A stretch of 64,000 bases of DNA from Pseudomonadota bacterium. GTDB lineage: Bacteria; Pseudomonadota; Alphaproteobacteria; Rhizobiales; Hyphomicrobiaceae. Made by a program: the position numbers and the translations under genes. The notes under the pieces are model-generated. The model saw only the letters and a program-made list of their open reading frames with translations. It did no database searches and had not been told where the DNA came from. Where the stretch lies: positions 483,362 to 547,361 of the forward strand of contig JAEZRM010000064.1 of the NCBI GenBank assembly GCA_023412805.1. Direction: 5' to 3'. Shown one piece after another: positions 36,853-44,889 of the stretch (positions are counted from its first letter, which is position 1; each line of letters starts with the position of its first letter).

Positions 36853-37015
36853 GTGATGATCGAGAAATTCGCCAGATCTCGCGGCCGGGGTGCGAGCGAA
36901 TTTCTCGATCTGAATCACACGAGCAGCACCATGATTCTAGTGTCCCTTTTGATTCCGAAGTTCGCTCGGGACACAGGCATTGAGGTAAGGCGAACTTCGG
37001 AATCGGGACACTAGA
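36853..37015 (-). repeat. Copy B of the 163-nt double-palindrome repeat
   Basis: This copy is inverted relative to copy A and has exactly the same length. Palindrome 2 here has perfect arms at 36858-36872 and 36896-36910 around a 23-nt loop whose sequence differs from copy A. Palindrome 1 has outer arms 36936-36945 and 37006-37015 and inner 15-bp arms GATTCCGAAGTTCGC (36951-36965) and GCGAACTTCGGAATC (36990-37004). The end GGACACTAGA lies one base before the ATG of the thioesterase gene, as it lies near the isomerase start in copy A. Confidence 0.85.
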
Positions 37016-37016
37016 C

Positions 37017-37457
37017 ATGCAACACGAGACGGCGAAAGACCTGACGCGGCGCGAAACCTACGACCTGTTCACGCCGGTTACGATCCGATTCTGCGATACG
37101 GACAAGCTCGGCCACGTCAACAACGTGTCCATTGCGTCGTACGTCGAAGCCGGGCGCTGCGACCTCTATTACAAGCTCATGCAGGATGCCGGCACGGACG
37201 CGAAGATCGACTTCGTGCTGGCGCGGGCGGCAATCGATTTCCGGCGTGAGATTTTCTATCCGGGCACGGTCGAGGTGGGCTCGCGCTTCCTGAAACTCGG
37301 GAATCGCTCGGTCACGAGCGGCTACGGCATTTTCGTCGGCGAGAACTGCGTGGCGACCTCGGAGTGCGTGAACGTGTTTTTCGACATGTCCACCCGCAAG
37401 TCCGTCGCGCCGGATGGCAAACTGCGCGAACTGCTCGAGGCTGCTGTCGCGCGCTAA
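37017..37457 (+). CDS. Acyl-CoA thioesterase, 4HBT/YbgC-like
   Basis: The 146-residue protein has the hotdog-fold pattern of 4-hydroxybenzoyl-CoA thioesterases: TIRFCDTDKLGHVNNVSIASYVEAGR (the first Asp is the usual catalytic residue), then ARAAIDFRREIFYPGTVEVGSRFLKLG. It should split an acyl-CoA into acid and CoA. No Shine-Dalgarno site is visible, because the ATG follows the end of repeat copy B by one base; the leader is formed by that repeat. The substrate is not predictable. Confidence 0.85.
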   Translation: MQHETAKDLTRRETYDLFTPVTIRFCDTDKLGHVNNVSIASYVEAGRCDLYYKLMQDAGTDAKIDFVLARAAIDFRREIFYPGTVEVGSRFLKLGNRSVTSGYGIFVGENCVATSECVNVFFDMSTRKSVAPDGKLRELLEAAVAR

Positions 37458-37654
37458 CGTGCGGCGGCGACAAGGCTCTGCGCACAGATTGATCACCGCT
37501 CATTTCGCCCCGGCCTTGGCGCCGCGCTCGGGCCATGTTTTCCTCGCATCGAAATTGCACATGCGATTCGTGCGCCGGAGGTGACGCGACCACGCTTGCG
37601 TGGCGGACCCTGGCGGCAACCCGGCTCAACTGAGCCGTTGGAGGGGGCATCCGC

Positions 37655-39223
37655 ATGGCCATACGCTGGCCCTGGCGCCGCAAGAACGAAGGTTTCGAGT
37701 GGCACAAGTACGTCAAGACGACGATCGCCGTTCGGCGTGAGCATCGCCGCGAGCGCGCGGAAGAGATCAAGCGCTCGGCGCAGGATGGCGCCGTTCGCGC
37801 GGCGGAGGGTGCGGTGCGGCTCGGACGTCAGAGCGCCGAGGTTGCGGGCAAGAAGGCTCGGCGCGCTTCGGCTGCCTCCAAGCGCAACGTACGCATGGGG
37901 CTCGCTGCTTCCGGCCGTGGATTGAGGCGTGCGTTCGACGCTTCTGCCTCCGGTTCGCGGCGGTTTCTCGCGGCTTCGGGACGTGGCATCCGCCACGCTT
38001 CGATCGTCTCTGCACATGGTATCAGGCGCGCCTCGGTGGCGTCGGCTCACGGCATCAGGAATGGTGGGCAGTACGCAGGTGCAGGCCTCGGCGCTTCCGC
38101 GCGTTGGCTTGCTCGTGCGGGGCTCGGCAGTGCGGCATGGACCGGCGGCGGCCTTGCGGCAATGAGCCGTGTCGCCGGCGGCGGTCTTGGGACGGCGGGC
38201 CGTCCGATCCTTGATTTTCTGGGCCGGCCGGGTGTGTCAGGTCCGCTCATGCTGGCGGGCGCCGTGGCGCTGATTTCCGGGCTTGCACGTCCGATCCTCA
38301 CTGGCGCCTTTGACCGGGAGGCGCTGCTGATCATCGCCATCGGTATGGTCTGTCTGCTGGCTGGCCTGACGCCACGCCTGCGTTACGGCTCTGCTCCCGC
38401 GATCCTCGCCGCCGCATCAGCGCTACTGCGGCGCATTCCACCGCGCATCGGGCAGACGCTTGCCGGTGGTGGCGCGATCGTCGCCGCTGTTTTTGCTGCC
38501 GTCTGGCTCTGGCCGGCGAGCCTCACGCCATCGGCCCCGAGCCTGCCGACCTTGCCGACAATGTCTCTGTCGAGCTTCGTGCCGTTCAAAGCATCAGAGC
38601 CGCCGGTCGTCGGCCGCGCTTATGCCGTCGGCGGCGACACGATCCGCATCGGCCGCCAGACAGTTCGCCTCGATGGCGTCGAAGCGCCCGATCGCGACCA
38701 GACGTGCCTCCGTGCGAACAGTCGCCGCTGGCGCTGCGGTGAGGCGGCCCGGTCAGCACTGTCCCGCCTCGTCTCCGGCCGGCAAGTGACGTGTGACCCC
38801 GCCGGCAAGCACGATGCCGGCCACGTCCGTGCAAGCTGCTCAGTCGGCTCCAATGATCTCGCGGAGGCGCTCGTCGAGGGCGGCCATGTGCTTGCCGAAG
38901 CCGGCATGATGGCGCGTTACCGTAGCGCCCAGGCCAAGGCACAGCAGGCCAAAGCCGGTCTCTGGAGTGGCCCGGATGCGCCTGAACGGCCTGCCGAATG
39001 GCGGTCGCGGTTGTGGGACGAGGCGCGCGCCAAGGCGCCTAAAGGCTGCCCGATCAAGGGCAAGGTGGCCGGCCGGCGCGGCGATGCCGTCAAAACCTAC
39101 CATCTGCCGTGGTCGCCCACCTACATGAGGCTCCGGGTCGTGTCGGCGCGCGGCGAGCGCTGGTTCTGCAGCGAGGAGGACGCACGGGCGGCGGGCTTTG
39201 CGCCAGCCGAGATCGACGGATAG
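37655..39223 (+). CDS. Membrane protein with degenerate thermonuclease (SNase-like) domain
   Basis: The 522-residue protein has five 11-residue Arg/Ala/Ser repeats (residues 83-137, pattern xxASGRGIRxA). Three hydrophobic helices lie near 197-216, 223-238 and 272-287. An SNase-like domain spans about 319-438. Canonical SNase uses Arg, Asp, Glu and a second Arg; here the motif reads VRLDGVEAPD (Glu for Asp, Asp for Glu) and the usual D-xYGR is DAGH (Arg to His). The C-terminus (465-516) has CPIKG, KTYHLPWSPTY and GERWFCSEEDARAAG, a small domain seen in other proteobacterial nuclease-like proteins. Catalysis is doubtful. GGAGGGGG precedes the ATG. Confidence 0.75.
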   Translation: MAIRWPWRRKNEGFEWHKYVKTTIAVRREHRRERAEEIKRSAQDGAVRAAEGAVRLGRQSAEVAGKKARRASAASKRNVRMGLAASGRGLRRAFDASASGSRRFLAASGRGIRHASIVSAHGIRRASVASAHGIRNGGQYAGAGLGASARWLARAGLGSAAWTGGGLAAMSRVAGGGLGTAGRPILDFLGRPGVSGPLMLAGAVALISGLARPILTGAFDREALLIIAIGMVCLLAGLTPRLRYGSAPAILAAASALLRRIPPRIGQTLAGGGAIVAAVFAAVWLWPASLTPSAPSLPTLPTMSLSSFVPFKASEPPVVGRAYAVGGDTIRIGRQTVRLDGVEAPDRDQTCLRANSRRWRCGEAARSALSRLVSGRQVTCDPAGKHDAGHVRASCSVGSNDLAEALVEGGHVLAEAGMMARYRSAQAKAQQAKAGLWSGPDAPERPAEWRSRLWDEARAKAPKGCPIKGKVAGRRGDAVKTYHLPWSPTYMRLRVVSARGERWFCSEEDARAAGFAPAEIDG

Positions 39224-39286
39224 ACGGCGTACAGTCGTTGATCTGCTGTCGGATGCGGGTGCGGCTACGTACGTTTCGGAGTGTCC

Positions 39287-40078
39287 ATGACAGAGTCCAT
39301 TCCAGCAGTGCGCAAGAAGCCCAAGGGGCGCACAGTCCGGCGAGGGGTGAGGCGGATGGGTAAGGTTCTCCTTTATCTGTTTTTGATCCCGCTCGTGGCC
39401 CACGCCGCCTGGTGGACGTGGAACAACACCGCCTGGAACTGGCGCAGCGCCAACTGGTCGCCGTCCGGCATCCTGAAGCCCGCCACGGCCGATCCGGAGC
39501 CCGTCGTTTACGTGCTGGCGGGCCGCACAGGCGGCTGGAAGGGCATTTTCGCGCACCACACCTGGGTCGTGACCAAGGAGGCCGGCGCCTCGCGCTACAG
39601 GCGCTATGACGTGGTGGGCTGGGGGCGGCCCGTGCGGACCGATCACCTCTCGCCGGACAGCCACTGGTACAGCAATGCGCCCTCGATCGTGGCGTCGATC
39701 CGCGGGCCGGCTGCCACGGCTGCCATTGCCGATATCGAGCGCGCCGTCGCCGAGTACCCCTTCTCAGATGCCGGTAGCTACAAGGCGTGGCCGGGGCCGA
39801 ACTCGAATACGTTTATTGCCTATCTTGCCCGAGAGGTACCGGCTTTGGCTCCCGGCTTGCTTCCGACCGCCATCGGCAAGGATTTCACCGAAGGGCCGGT
39901 CTACCTCGGCCTGACGCCGAGCCGGACGGGCGTCCAGTTTCTCGCCAAGGGCCTCGTCGGGGTGACGGTCGCCTGGGTTGAGGGGATCGAGCTCAACTTC
40001 ATGGGCGCCGTTGCGGGCGTAGACTTGCGCCGGCCGGCGGTGAAACTGCCCGGATGGGGGCGCATCGGCCTGCCTTGA
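39287..40078 (+). CDS. DUF3750 domain-containing protein
   Basis: The 263-residue protein has an N-terminal Lys/Arg-rich stretch and a membrane helix (about 26-42). The DUF3750 pattern follows: VVYVLAGRTGGWKGIFAHHTWVVTK, HLSPDSHWYSNAPSIVASI, AWPGPNSNTFIAYLAREVP and a late TPSRTGVQFLAKG. His and Asn/Ser in PNSNTF may form a cysteine-protease-like or NlpC-like cleft, but this is speculation. The function is unknown. Its ATG is preceded by CGGAG and it lies 63 bp after the SNase-like gene. A terminator follows 2 bp after the stop. Confidence 0.82.
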   Translation: MTESIPAVRKKPKGRTVRRGVRRMGKVLLYLFLIPLVAHAAWWTWNNTAWNWRSANWSPSGILKPATADPEPVVYVLAGRTGGWKGIFAHHTWVVTKEAGASRYRRYDVVGWGRPVRTDHLSPDSHWYSNAPSIVASIRGPAATAAIADIERAVAEYPFSDAGSYKAWPGPNSNTFIAYLAREVPALAPGLLPTAIGKDFTEGPVYLGLTPSRTGVQFLAKGLVGVTVAWVEGIELNFMGAVAGVDLRRPAVKLPGWGRIGLP

Positions 40079-40080
40079 AG

Positions 40081-40119
40081 CGTCAGAAATGCCGATGATC
40101 AGCTGCTTTCTGACGTTTT
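40081..40119 (+). terminator. Rho-independent terminator after the DUF3750 gene
   Basis: A 9-bp perfect stem CGTCAGAAA / TTTCTGACG (40081-40089 and 40107-40115) with a 17-nt loop is followed by TTTT. It separates the DUF3750 gene from the ribosomal promoter. Confidence 0.75.
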
Positions 40120-40139
40120 CGTCGCCCGCGACAAAATCG

Positions 40140-40181
40140 TTGACTTAGGGTGTTGACCTTATAATTCGAGCTGTATATTTT
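40140..40181 (+). promoter_or_regulatory. Promoter region of the str (rpsL) operon
   Basis: TTGACC at 40153-40158 is followed after 17 bases by TATTTT at 40176-40181, a good alphaproteobacterial housekeeping spacing. A second overlapping pair, TTGACT at 40140 and TATAAT at 40160, has a short 14-base spacer and is less likely. The start site would be near 40188, giving a leader of about 300 bases before rpsL. Confidence 0.55.
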
Positions 40182-40228
40182 GCGCCCACTCTCACGGTAG
40201 GTCGTAGGGCGCTATCGGGCGGGGCTTT

Positions 40229-40269
40229 GCAGGCACAGAAGCCGACATCGGCGATCATGAGCTGCCTGC
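40229..40269 (+). promoter_or_regulatory. Structured leader hairpin upstream of rpsL
   Basis: GCAGGCA (40229-40235) pairs with TGCCTGC (40263-40269), and a small inner hairpin GCCG-ACAT-CGGC sits inside. It lies in the transcribed leader about 215 bases before rpsL. It might fold for regulation, but I see no known riboswitch or ribosomal-protein binding motif. Confidence 0.25.
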
Positions 40270-40484
40270 AATAAGAAGCTTCCGGCTCATTGCTAGCTGC
40301 CTCTAAACACTATCGTTCTCAAGCAGAGGACAATTTCGGACCAAGATCAGCGCCCCGCGAAGGCGGAACGTTCGATCCTCTGGTGTTGCGAGCTGAGGGC
40401 CCGGGAAAAGGGCAACTCGGCTCGTAAGGTTTGGCGCATCCGTTCCCGATGTGGGGCGGGTGCTCGAGGTACGGACGAGGCTCG

Positions 40485-40856
40485 ATGCCGACAATTCAGC
40501 AGCTGATCCGCAAGCCGCGGGTGAAGCCCCGGGAGCGTAACAAGGTCCCGGCCATGGAGGCCTGCCCGCAGAAGCGTGGCGTGTGCACGCGCGTCTATAC
40601 GACGACGCCGAAGAAGCCGAACTCGGCCCTGCGCAAGGTCGCCAAGATTCGCCTCACGAACGGCTTCGAGGTCATCGGCTACATTCCGGGTGAGGGTCAT
40701 AACCTCCAGGAGCATTCCGTGGTGATGATCCGCGGCGGCCGCGTGAAGGATCTTCCGGGCGTGCGCTACCACATCATCCGCGGCGTGCTCGACACGCAAG
40801 GCGTGGCGAACCGCAAGCAGCGCCGTTCGAAGTACGGCGCCAAGCGGCCCAAGTAA
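40485..40856 (+). CDS. rpsL: 30S ribosomal protein S12
   Basis: The 123-residue protein is S12, part of the decoding centre of the 30S subunit. PTIQQLIRK opens it; KKPNSALRKVA (from Lys43) and IRGGRVKDLPG (Lys88) hold the sites where streptomycin-resistance mutations arise, and both are wild type here. An upstream in-frame ATG at 40431 would add 18 residues not seen in the family; GACGAGG lies before ATG 40485. It is the first gene of the str operon, upstream of rpsG, fusA and tuf. Confidence 0.97.
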   Translation: MPTIQQLIRKPRVKPRERNKVPAMEACPQKRGVCTRVYTTTPKKPNSALRKVAKIRLTNGFEVIGYIPGEGHNLQEHSVVMIRGGRVKDLPGVRYHIIRGVLDTQGVANRKQRRSKYGAKRPK

Positions 40857-40874
40857 GATCCGAGGACCAAGTGG

Positions 40875-40898
40875 GCGCCGCCCTATGTGGAGCGGCGC
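40875..40898 (+). other. Short GC hairpin between rpsL and rpsG
   Basis: A 7-bp stem GCGCCGC / GCGGCGC with a 10-nt loop lies in the 105-bp gap between rpsL and rpsG. No T-run follows, so it is unlikely to end transcription; it may mark an mRNA processing or stability site. Confidence 0.3.
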
Positions 40899-40961
40899 TC
40901 TCGTATTTGGAAGACTGGCCCTGAGCGGGCGGCACAAGAAGATACGAAAAGGAACGAGCGC

Positions 40962-41432
40962 ATGTCGCGTCGCCATCGTGCCGAGAAGCGGGAAATCAAC
41001 CCGGACCCCAAGTTCGGGGATCTGGTGGTGTCCAAGTTCATGAATTCGATCATGAGCGAGGGCAAGAAGTCGACGGCCGAGCGCATTGTTTATGGTGCAT
41101 TCGATCGTATGCAGCAGCGTGCCAAGGCGGACGCCCTGCCGATGTTCCACCAGGCGCTCGAGAATGTGATGCCCTCGGTCGAGGTTCGCTCGCGCCGCGT
41201 CGGTGGTGCGACGTACCAGGTGCCGGTCGAGGTTCGCAGTGAGCGGCGTCAGGCGCTGGCGATCCGCTGGCTGATCTCGGCGGCGCGCGCACGCAACGAG
41301 AATACGATGGAAGAGCGGCTGTCGGCTGAGCTTATGGATGCCGCCAACAACCGCGGCACGGCGGTGAAGAAGCGCGAAGACACGCACAAGATGGCGGAAG
41401 CCAACCGCGCCTTCTCGCACTACCGCTGGTAA
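40962..41432 (+). CDS. rpsG: 30S ribosomal protein S7
   Basis: The 156-residue protein is S7, which starts assembly of the 30S head by binding 16S rRNA and touches the E-site tRNA. It opens MSRRHRAEKREINPDPKFGD and has VGGATYQVPVEV in the middle and TAVKKREDTHKMAEANRAFSHYRW-type ending. AAAAGGA precedes the ATG at 40962, ruling out an earlier in-frame start. It lies between rpsL and fusA in the str operon. Confidence 0.97.
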   Translation: MSRRHRAEKREINPDPKFGDLVVSKFMNSIMSEGKKSTAERIVYGAFDRMQQRAKADALPMFHQALENVMPSVEVRSRRVGGATYQVPVEVRSERRQALAIRWLISAARARNENTMEERLSAELMDAANNRGTAVKKREDTHKMAEANRAFSHYRW

Positions 41433-41456
41433 CCGGACGACGACGAGGCAACGGAC

Positions 41457-43529
41457 ATGGCCCGCGAATACGCGATCGAAGATTACCGCAATTTCGGCAT
41501 CATGGCTCACATTGATGCTGGGAAGACGACGACGTCTGAACGGATCCTGTTCTACACTGGCAAGAGCCACAAGCTCGGCGAGGTGCACGATGGCGCCGCG
41601 ACCATGGATTTCATGGTTCAGGAGCAGGAGAAGGGCATTACGATTCAGTCTGCTGCCACGACCACGTTCTGGAATGGCAAGCGTCTGAACATCATCGACA
41701 CCCCCGGCCACGTCGACTTCACGATCGAGGTTGAGCGCTCGCTGCGCGTGCTTGATGGTGCGGTGTGCGTACTCGACGGCAACCAGGGTGTGGAGCCGCA
41801 GACCGAGACCGTCTGGCGCCAGGGCGATAAGTACGGCGTGCCGCGCATCATCTTCGCCAACAAGATGGACAAGACCGGTGCCGACTTCTTCATGTGTCTT
41901 GAGGACATCGGTGAGAAGCTCGGCGCGCGCGCTGTGCCGCTGCAGATTCCGATTGGCGCCGAGAGCAATTTCAAGGGCGTGGTCAATCTTCTCACGATGA
42001 AGGCGATCACGTGGGAAGGTGACGACAAGGGCGCGAAGTTCACCGAGGCGGATATCCCTGCCGATCTCGTCGACAAGGCCAACGAGTTTCGCGCCGCGAT
42101 GATCGAGGCTGCGGTCGAGATGGACGACGACGCGCTCGCCGCCTATTTCGATGGCAAAGAGCCCGACATCGACACGCTGAAGAAGTGCATCCGTAAGGCG
42201 ACGATCACGCGCGCCTTCTATCCGATGCTTTGCGGCTCGGCCTTCAAGAACAAGGGCATCCAGACGCTGCTTGACGCGGTCGTGGATTTCCTGCCGTCGC
42301 CGGTCGATCGCGATGCTTTCCAGTGCATCGATGTCAAGACGGGTGAGCCGACGACGCGCAAGCCTTCGGACAACGATCCGATGGCGCTGCTCGCATTCAA
42401 GATCATGGATGATCCTTACGGCGTCCTGACCTTCGCGCGCGTTTACTCGGGCAAGATCGAGAGCGGCATGAACGTGATCAACACGTCGCGCGACAAGCGC
42501 GAGCGTATTGGCCGCATTTTGCTCATGCACGCCAACAATCGCGAAGAAATCAAGGAGGCCTATGCCGGCGATATCGTCGCGCTGCTTGGGCTCAAGGATA
42601 CGCGCACGGGCGAGACGCTGTCCGATGCGAACAATCGCGTTATTCTCGAGAAGATGGAGTTCCCCGAGCCCGTCATCGAGATGAAGGTCGAGCCGAAGTC
42701 CAAGGGCGACCAGGAGAAGATGGGCATCGCGCTCGCCAAGATGTCGACGGAGGATCCCTCTTTCCGCGTCAATACCGATCCGGAGAGCGGCGAAGTCATC
42801 ATCAAGGGCATGGGCGAGCTGCATCTCGAGATCAAGGTCGACATCCTGCGCCGCGCGCATGGCGTGGAGGTCGGCACCGGCGCGCCGCAGGTCGCTTACC
42901 GCGAGACCCTCGCCCGCGAGACCGAGATCGACTACACGCACAAGAAGCAGTCGGGCGGTTCGGGCCAATTCGCTCGCGTCAAGCTGCGTCTCGAGCCGCG
43001 TGAGCCGGGATCGGGTAACGAGTTCGCTTCCGATATCGTCGGCGGTACGGTGCCGAAGGAATACATCCCCGGCGTCGAGAAGGGCGTCGAGAGCATCTGG
43101 GCAAGCGGTGTGCTCATCGGCTTCCCGCTCGTCGACACCAAGGTGACGCTGTTCGACGGTGCCTTCCACGAGGTGGACAGCTCCGCGATCGCGTTCGAGA
43201 TCGCGTCGCGTCAGGCCATGCGCGAAGGTTGCCAGAAGGCGGGCATCAAGCTCCTGGAGCCGATCATGGACGTCGAGGTGGTGACGCCTGGCGACTTCGT
43301 CGGCGGTGTGATCGGCGACATCAACAGCCGCCGCGGCCAGATCCGCAACCAGGAGATGCGTGGCAACGCGACCGTCATCCGGGCCAACGTGCCGCTGGCG
43401 AACATGTTCGGCTATGTGAGCCAGCTGCGCTCGATGAGCCAGGGACGCGCATCCTACACGATGCAGTTCGCTCACTACGCTGAGGTGCCGCGCAACGTCG
43501 CCGAGGAGGTGAAGGCCAAGTACGCCTGA
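41457..43529 (+). CDS. fusA: Elongation factor G
   Basis: The 690-residue GTPase drives translocation on the ribosome. Domain I has the P-loop AHIDAGKTT, switch region QEKGITIQSAAT, DTPGHVDF and NKMDKTG. Domain II starts near residue 290. Domains III-V contain GMGELHLEI and the domain IV tip GGSGQFARV. Length and motifs are those of a normal single-copy bacterial EF-G; the switch I KGITI is canonical, unlike EF-Tu downstream. It sits 24 bp after rpsG and 79 bp before tuf. Confidence 0.97.
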   Translation: MAREYAIEDYRNFGIMAHIDAGKTTTSERILFYTGKSHKLGEVHDGAATMDFMVQEQEKGITIQSAATTTFWNGKRLNIIDTPGHVDFTIEVERSLRVLDGAVCVLDGNQGVEPQTETVWRQGDKYGVPRIIFANKMDKTGADFFMCLEDIGEKLGARAVPLQIPIGAESNFKGVVNLLTMKAITWEGDDKGAKFTEADIPADLVDKANEFRAAMIEAAVEMDDDALAAYFDGKEPDIDTLKKCIRKATITRAFYPMLCGSAFKNKGIQTLLDAVVDFLPSPVDRDAFQCIDVKTGEPTTRKPSDNDPMALLAFKIMDDPYGVLTFARVYSGKIESGMNVINTSRDKRERIGRILLMHANNREEIKEAYAGDIVALLGLKDTRTGETLSDANNRVILEKMEFPEPVIEMKVEPKSKGDQEKMGIALAKMSTEDPSFRVNTDPESGEVIIKGMGELHLEIKVDILRRAHGVEVGTGAPQVAYRETLARETEIDYTHKKQSGGSGQFARVKLRLEPREPGSGNEFASDIVGGTVPKEYIPGVEKGVESIWASGVLIGFPLVDTKVTLFDGAFHEVDSSAIAFEIASRQAMREGCQKAGIKLLEPIMDVEVVTPGDFVGGVIGDINSRRGQIRNQEMRGNATVIRANVPLANMFGYVSQLRSMSQGRASYTMQFAHYAEVPRNVAEEVKAKYA

Positions 43530-43608
43530 TCCCCCGCGGAGCAATTCGAGATCACTTTCTGAGTTCAAAGAGGACGCCAGTCGTCCAGACGCATGAGGAG
43601 AGCCTGAG

Positions 43609-44817
43609 ATGGGCAAGGAGAAATTCGATCGCAATAAGCCCCACTGCAACGTCGGCACGATTGGTCACGTCGACCACGGCAAGACGACGCTGACGGCGGC
43701 ATTGACGAAGGTCTCGGCCGACAAGGGTTGGACCAAGACGGCGATCGCCTATGACGAAGTCGCCAAGGCCTCGGAGAGTCAGGGCCGCCGCGACCCGACG
43801 AAGATCCTCACGATCGCGACGAGCCACGTCGAGTACGCGACGGAGAACCGTCACTACGCCCACGTCGACTGCCCAGGCCACGCCGACTACGTGAAGAACA
43901 TGATCACGGGTGCCGCCCAGATGGACGGCGCGATCCTGGTCGTGTCCGCGGTCGACGGCCCGATGCCGCAGACCCGTGAGCACATCCTGCTCGCCCGTCA
44001 GGTCGGCGTTCCCTACATCGTCGTGTTCCTCAACAAGTGCGACATCGTCGATGACGAAGAGCTCCTCGATCTCGTCGAGCTCGAGGTGCGCGAGCTGCTG
44101 AAGCAGTACCAGTTCCCGGGCGACGACGTTCCCGTCATCCGCGGCGCCGCCATCAAGGCGCTCAACGGTGAGAAGGGTCCGCTCGCCGACGAGGCGATCC
44201 TCAAGCTCTATGACGCCCTCGACAACTACATCCCGCTCCCCGAGCGCCCGAAGGACAAGCCGTTCCTGCTGCCGATCGAAGACGTGTTCTCGATCTCGGG
44301 CCGCGGCACGGTCGTTACGGGCCGCATCGAGCGCGGCACCATCAAGGTCGGTGAGGAAGCTGAGATCGTCGGCCTGAAGGACACGCAGAAGACCGTCGTC
44401 ACCGGCGTCGAGATGTTCCGCAAGCTGCTCGACTCGGGCGAGGCTGGCGACAACGTCGGCTGCCTCCTGCGCGGCATCGACAAGGAAGCCGTCGAGCGTG
44501 GCCAGGTCCTCGCGAAGCCGGGCTCCGTGAAGCCGCACAAGAAGTTCATGGCCGAGGCCTACATCCTCACCAAGGACGAGGGTGGCCGCCACACGCCGTT
44601 CTTCAACAACTACCGGCCCCAGTTCTACTTCCGCACGACCGATGTCACCGGCATCGTGACGCTGAAGGAAGGGACCGAGATGGTCATGCCCGGCGACAAC
44701 GCCGAGTTCCTCGTCGACCTCATCCAGCCGATCGCCATGGAGGAGCGCGTGCGCTTCGCCATCCGCGAAGGCGGCCGCACGGTCGGCGCCGGCGTGGTCA
44801 CGAAGATTATCGAGTAA
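43609..44817 (+). CDS. tuf: Elongation factor Tu with an unusual, longer switch I approach
   Basis: The 402-residue protein delivers aminoacyl-tRNA to the ribosome. Canonical parts are GHVDHGKT (19-26), DCPGHADYVKN (87-97), NKCD and the RGGRTVGAGVV-type end. Between helix A and SHVEY the chain is about six residues longer than in E. coli and reads SESQGRRDPTKILTIATSHVEY-like sequence where [16 protein letters not shown] is expected. The Thr that binds Mg is still present, but the RG before it is lost. A second tuf copy is not in this window. It is the last gene of the str operon; rpsJ follows after a hairpin. Confidence 0.95.
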   Translation: MGKEKFDRNKPHCNVGTIGHVDHGKTTLTAALTKVSADKGWTKTAIAYDEVAKASESQGRRDPTKILTIATSHVEYATENRHYAHVDCPGHADYVKNMITGAAQMDGAILVVSAVDGPMPQTREHILLARQVGVPYIVVFLNKCDIVDDEELLDLVELEVRELLKQYQFPGDDVPVIRGAAIKALNGEKGPLADEAILKLYDALDNYIPLPERPKDKPFLLPIEDVFSISGRGTVVTGRIERGTIKVGEEAEIVGLKDTQKTVVTGVEMFRKLLDSGEAGDNVGCLLRGIDKEAVERGQVLAKPGSVKPHKKFMAEAYILTKDEGGRHTPFFNNYRPQFYFRTTDVTGIVTLKEGTEMVMPGDNAEFLVDLIQPIAMEERVRFAIREGGRTVGAGVVTKIIE

Positions 44818-44831
44818 TCAGGAGAAGCGGC

Positions 44832-44863
44832 GAGCGCCCGGTGTTGCACGACAGCGGGCGCTC
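44832..44863 (+). terminator. Hairpin between tuf and rpsJ
   Basis: A 9-bp perfect stem GAGCGCCCG / CGGGCGCTC encloses a 14-nt loop and is followed by ACGTTTCC. It lies 14 bp after tuf and 26 bp before rpsJ. It could partly end str-operon transcription or act as an S10-leader hairpin; the T-run is too short for strong termination. Confidence 0.45.
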
Positions 44864-44889
44864 ACGTTTCCAGCGGGACGAGTGAGAAG

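Noticed and set aside
40347..43658. An antisense ORF of about 1100 codons opposite rpsL, rpsG and fusA
   Set aside because: It mirrors genes whose strong codon bias leaves the opposite frame free of stops; it has no domain I recognise and no ribosome binding site.
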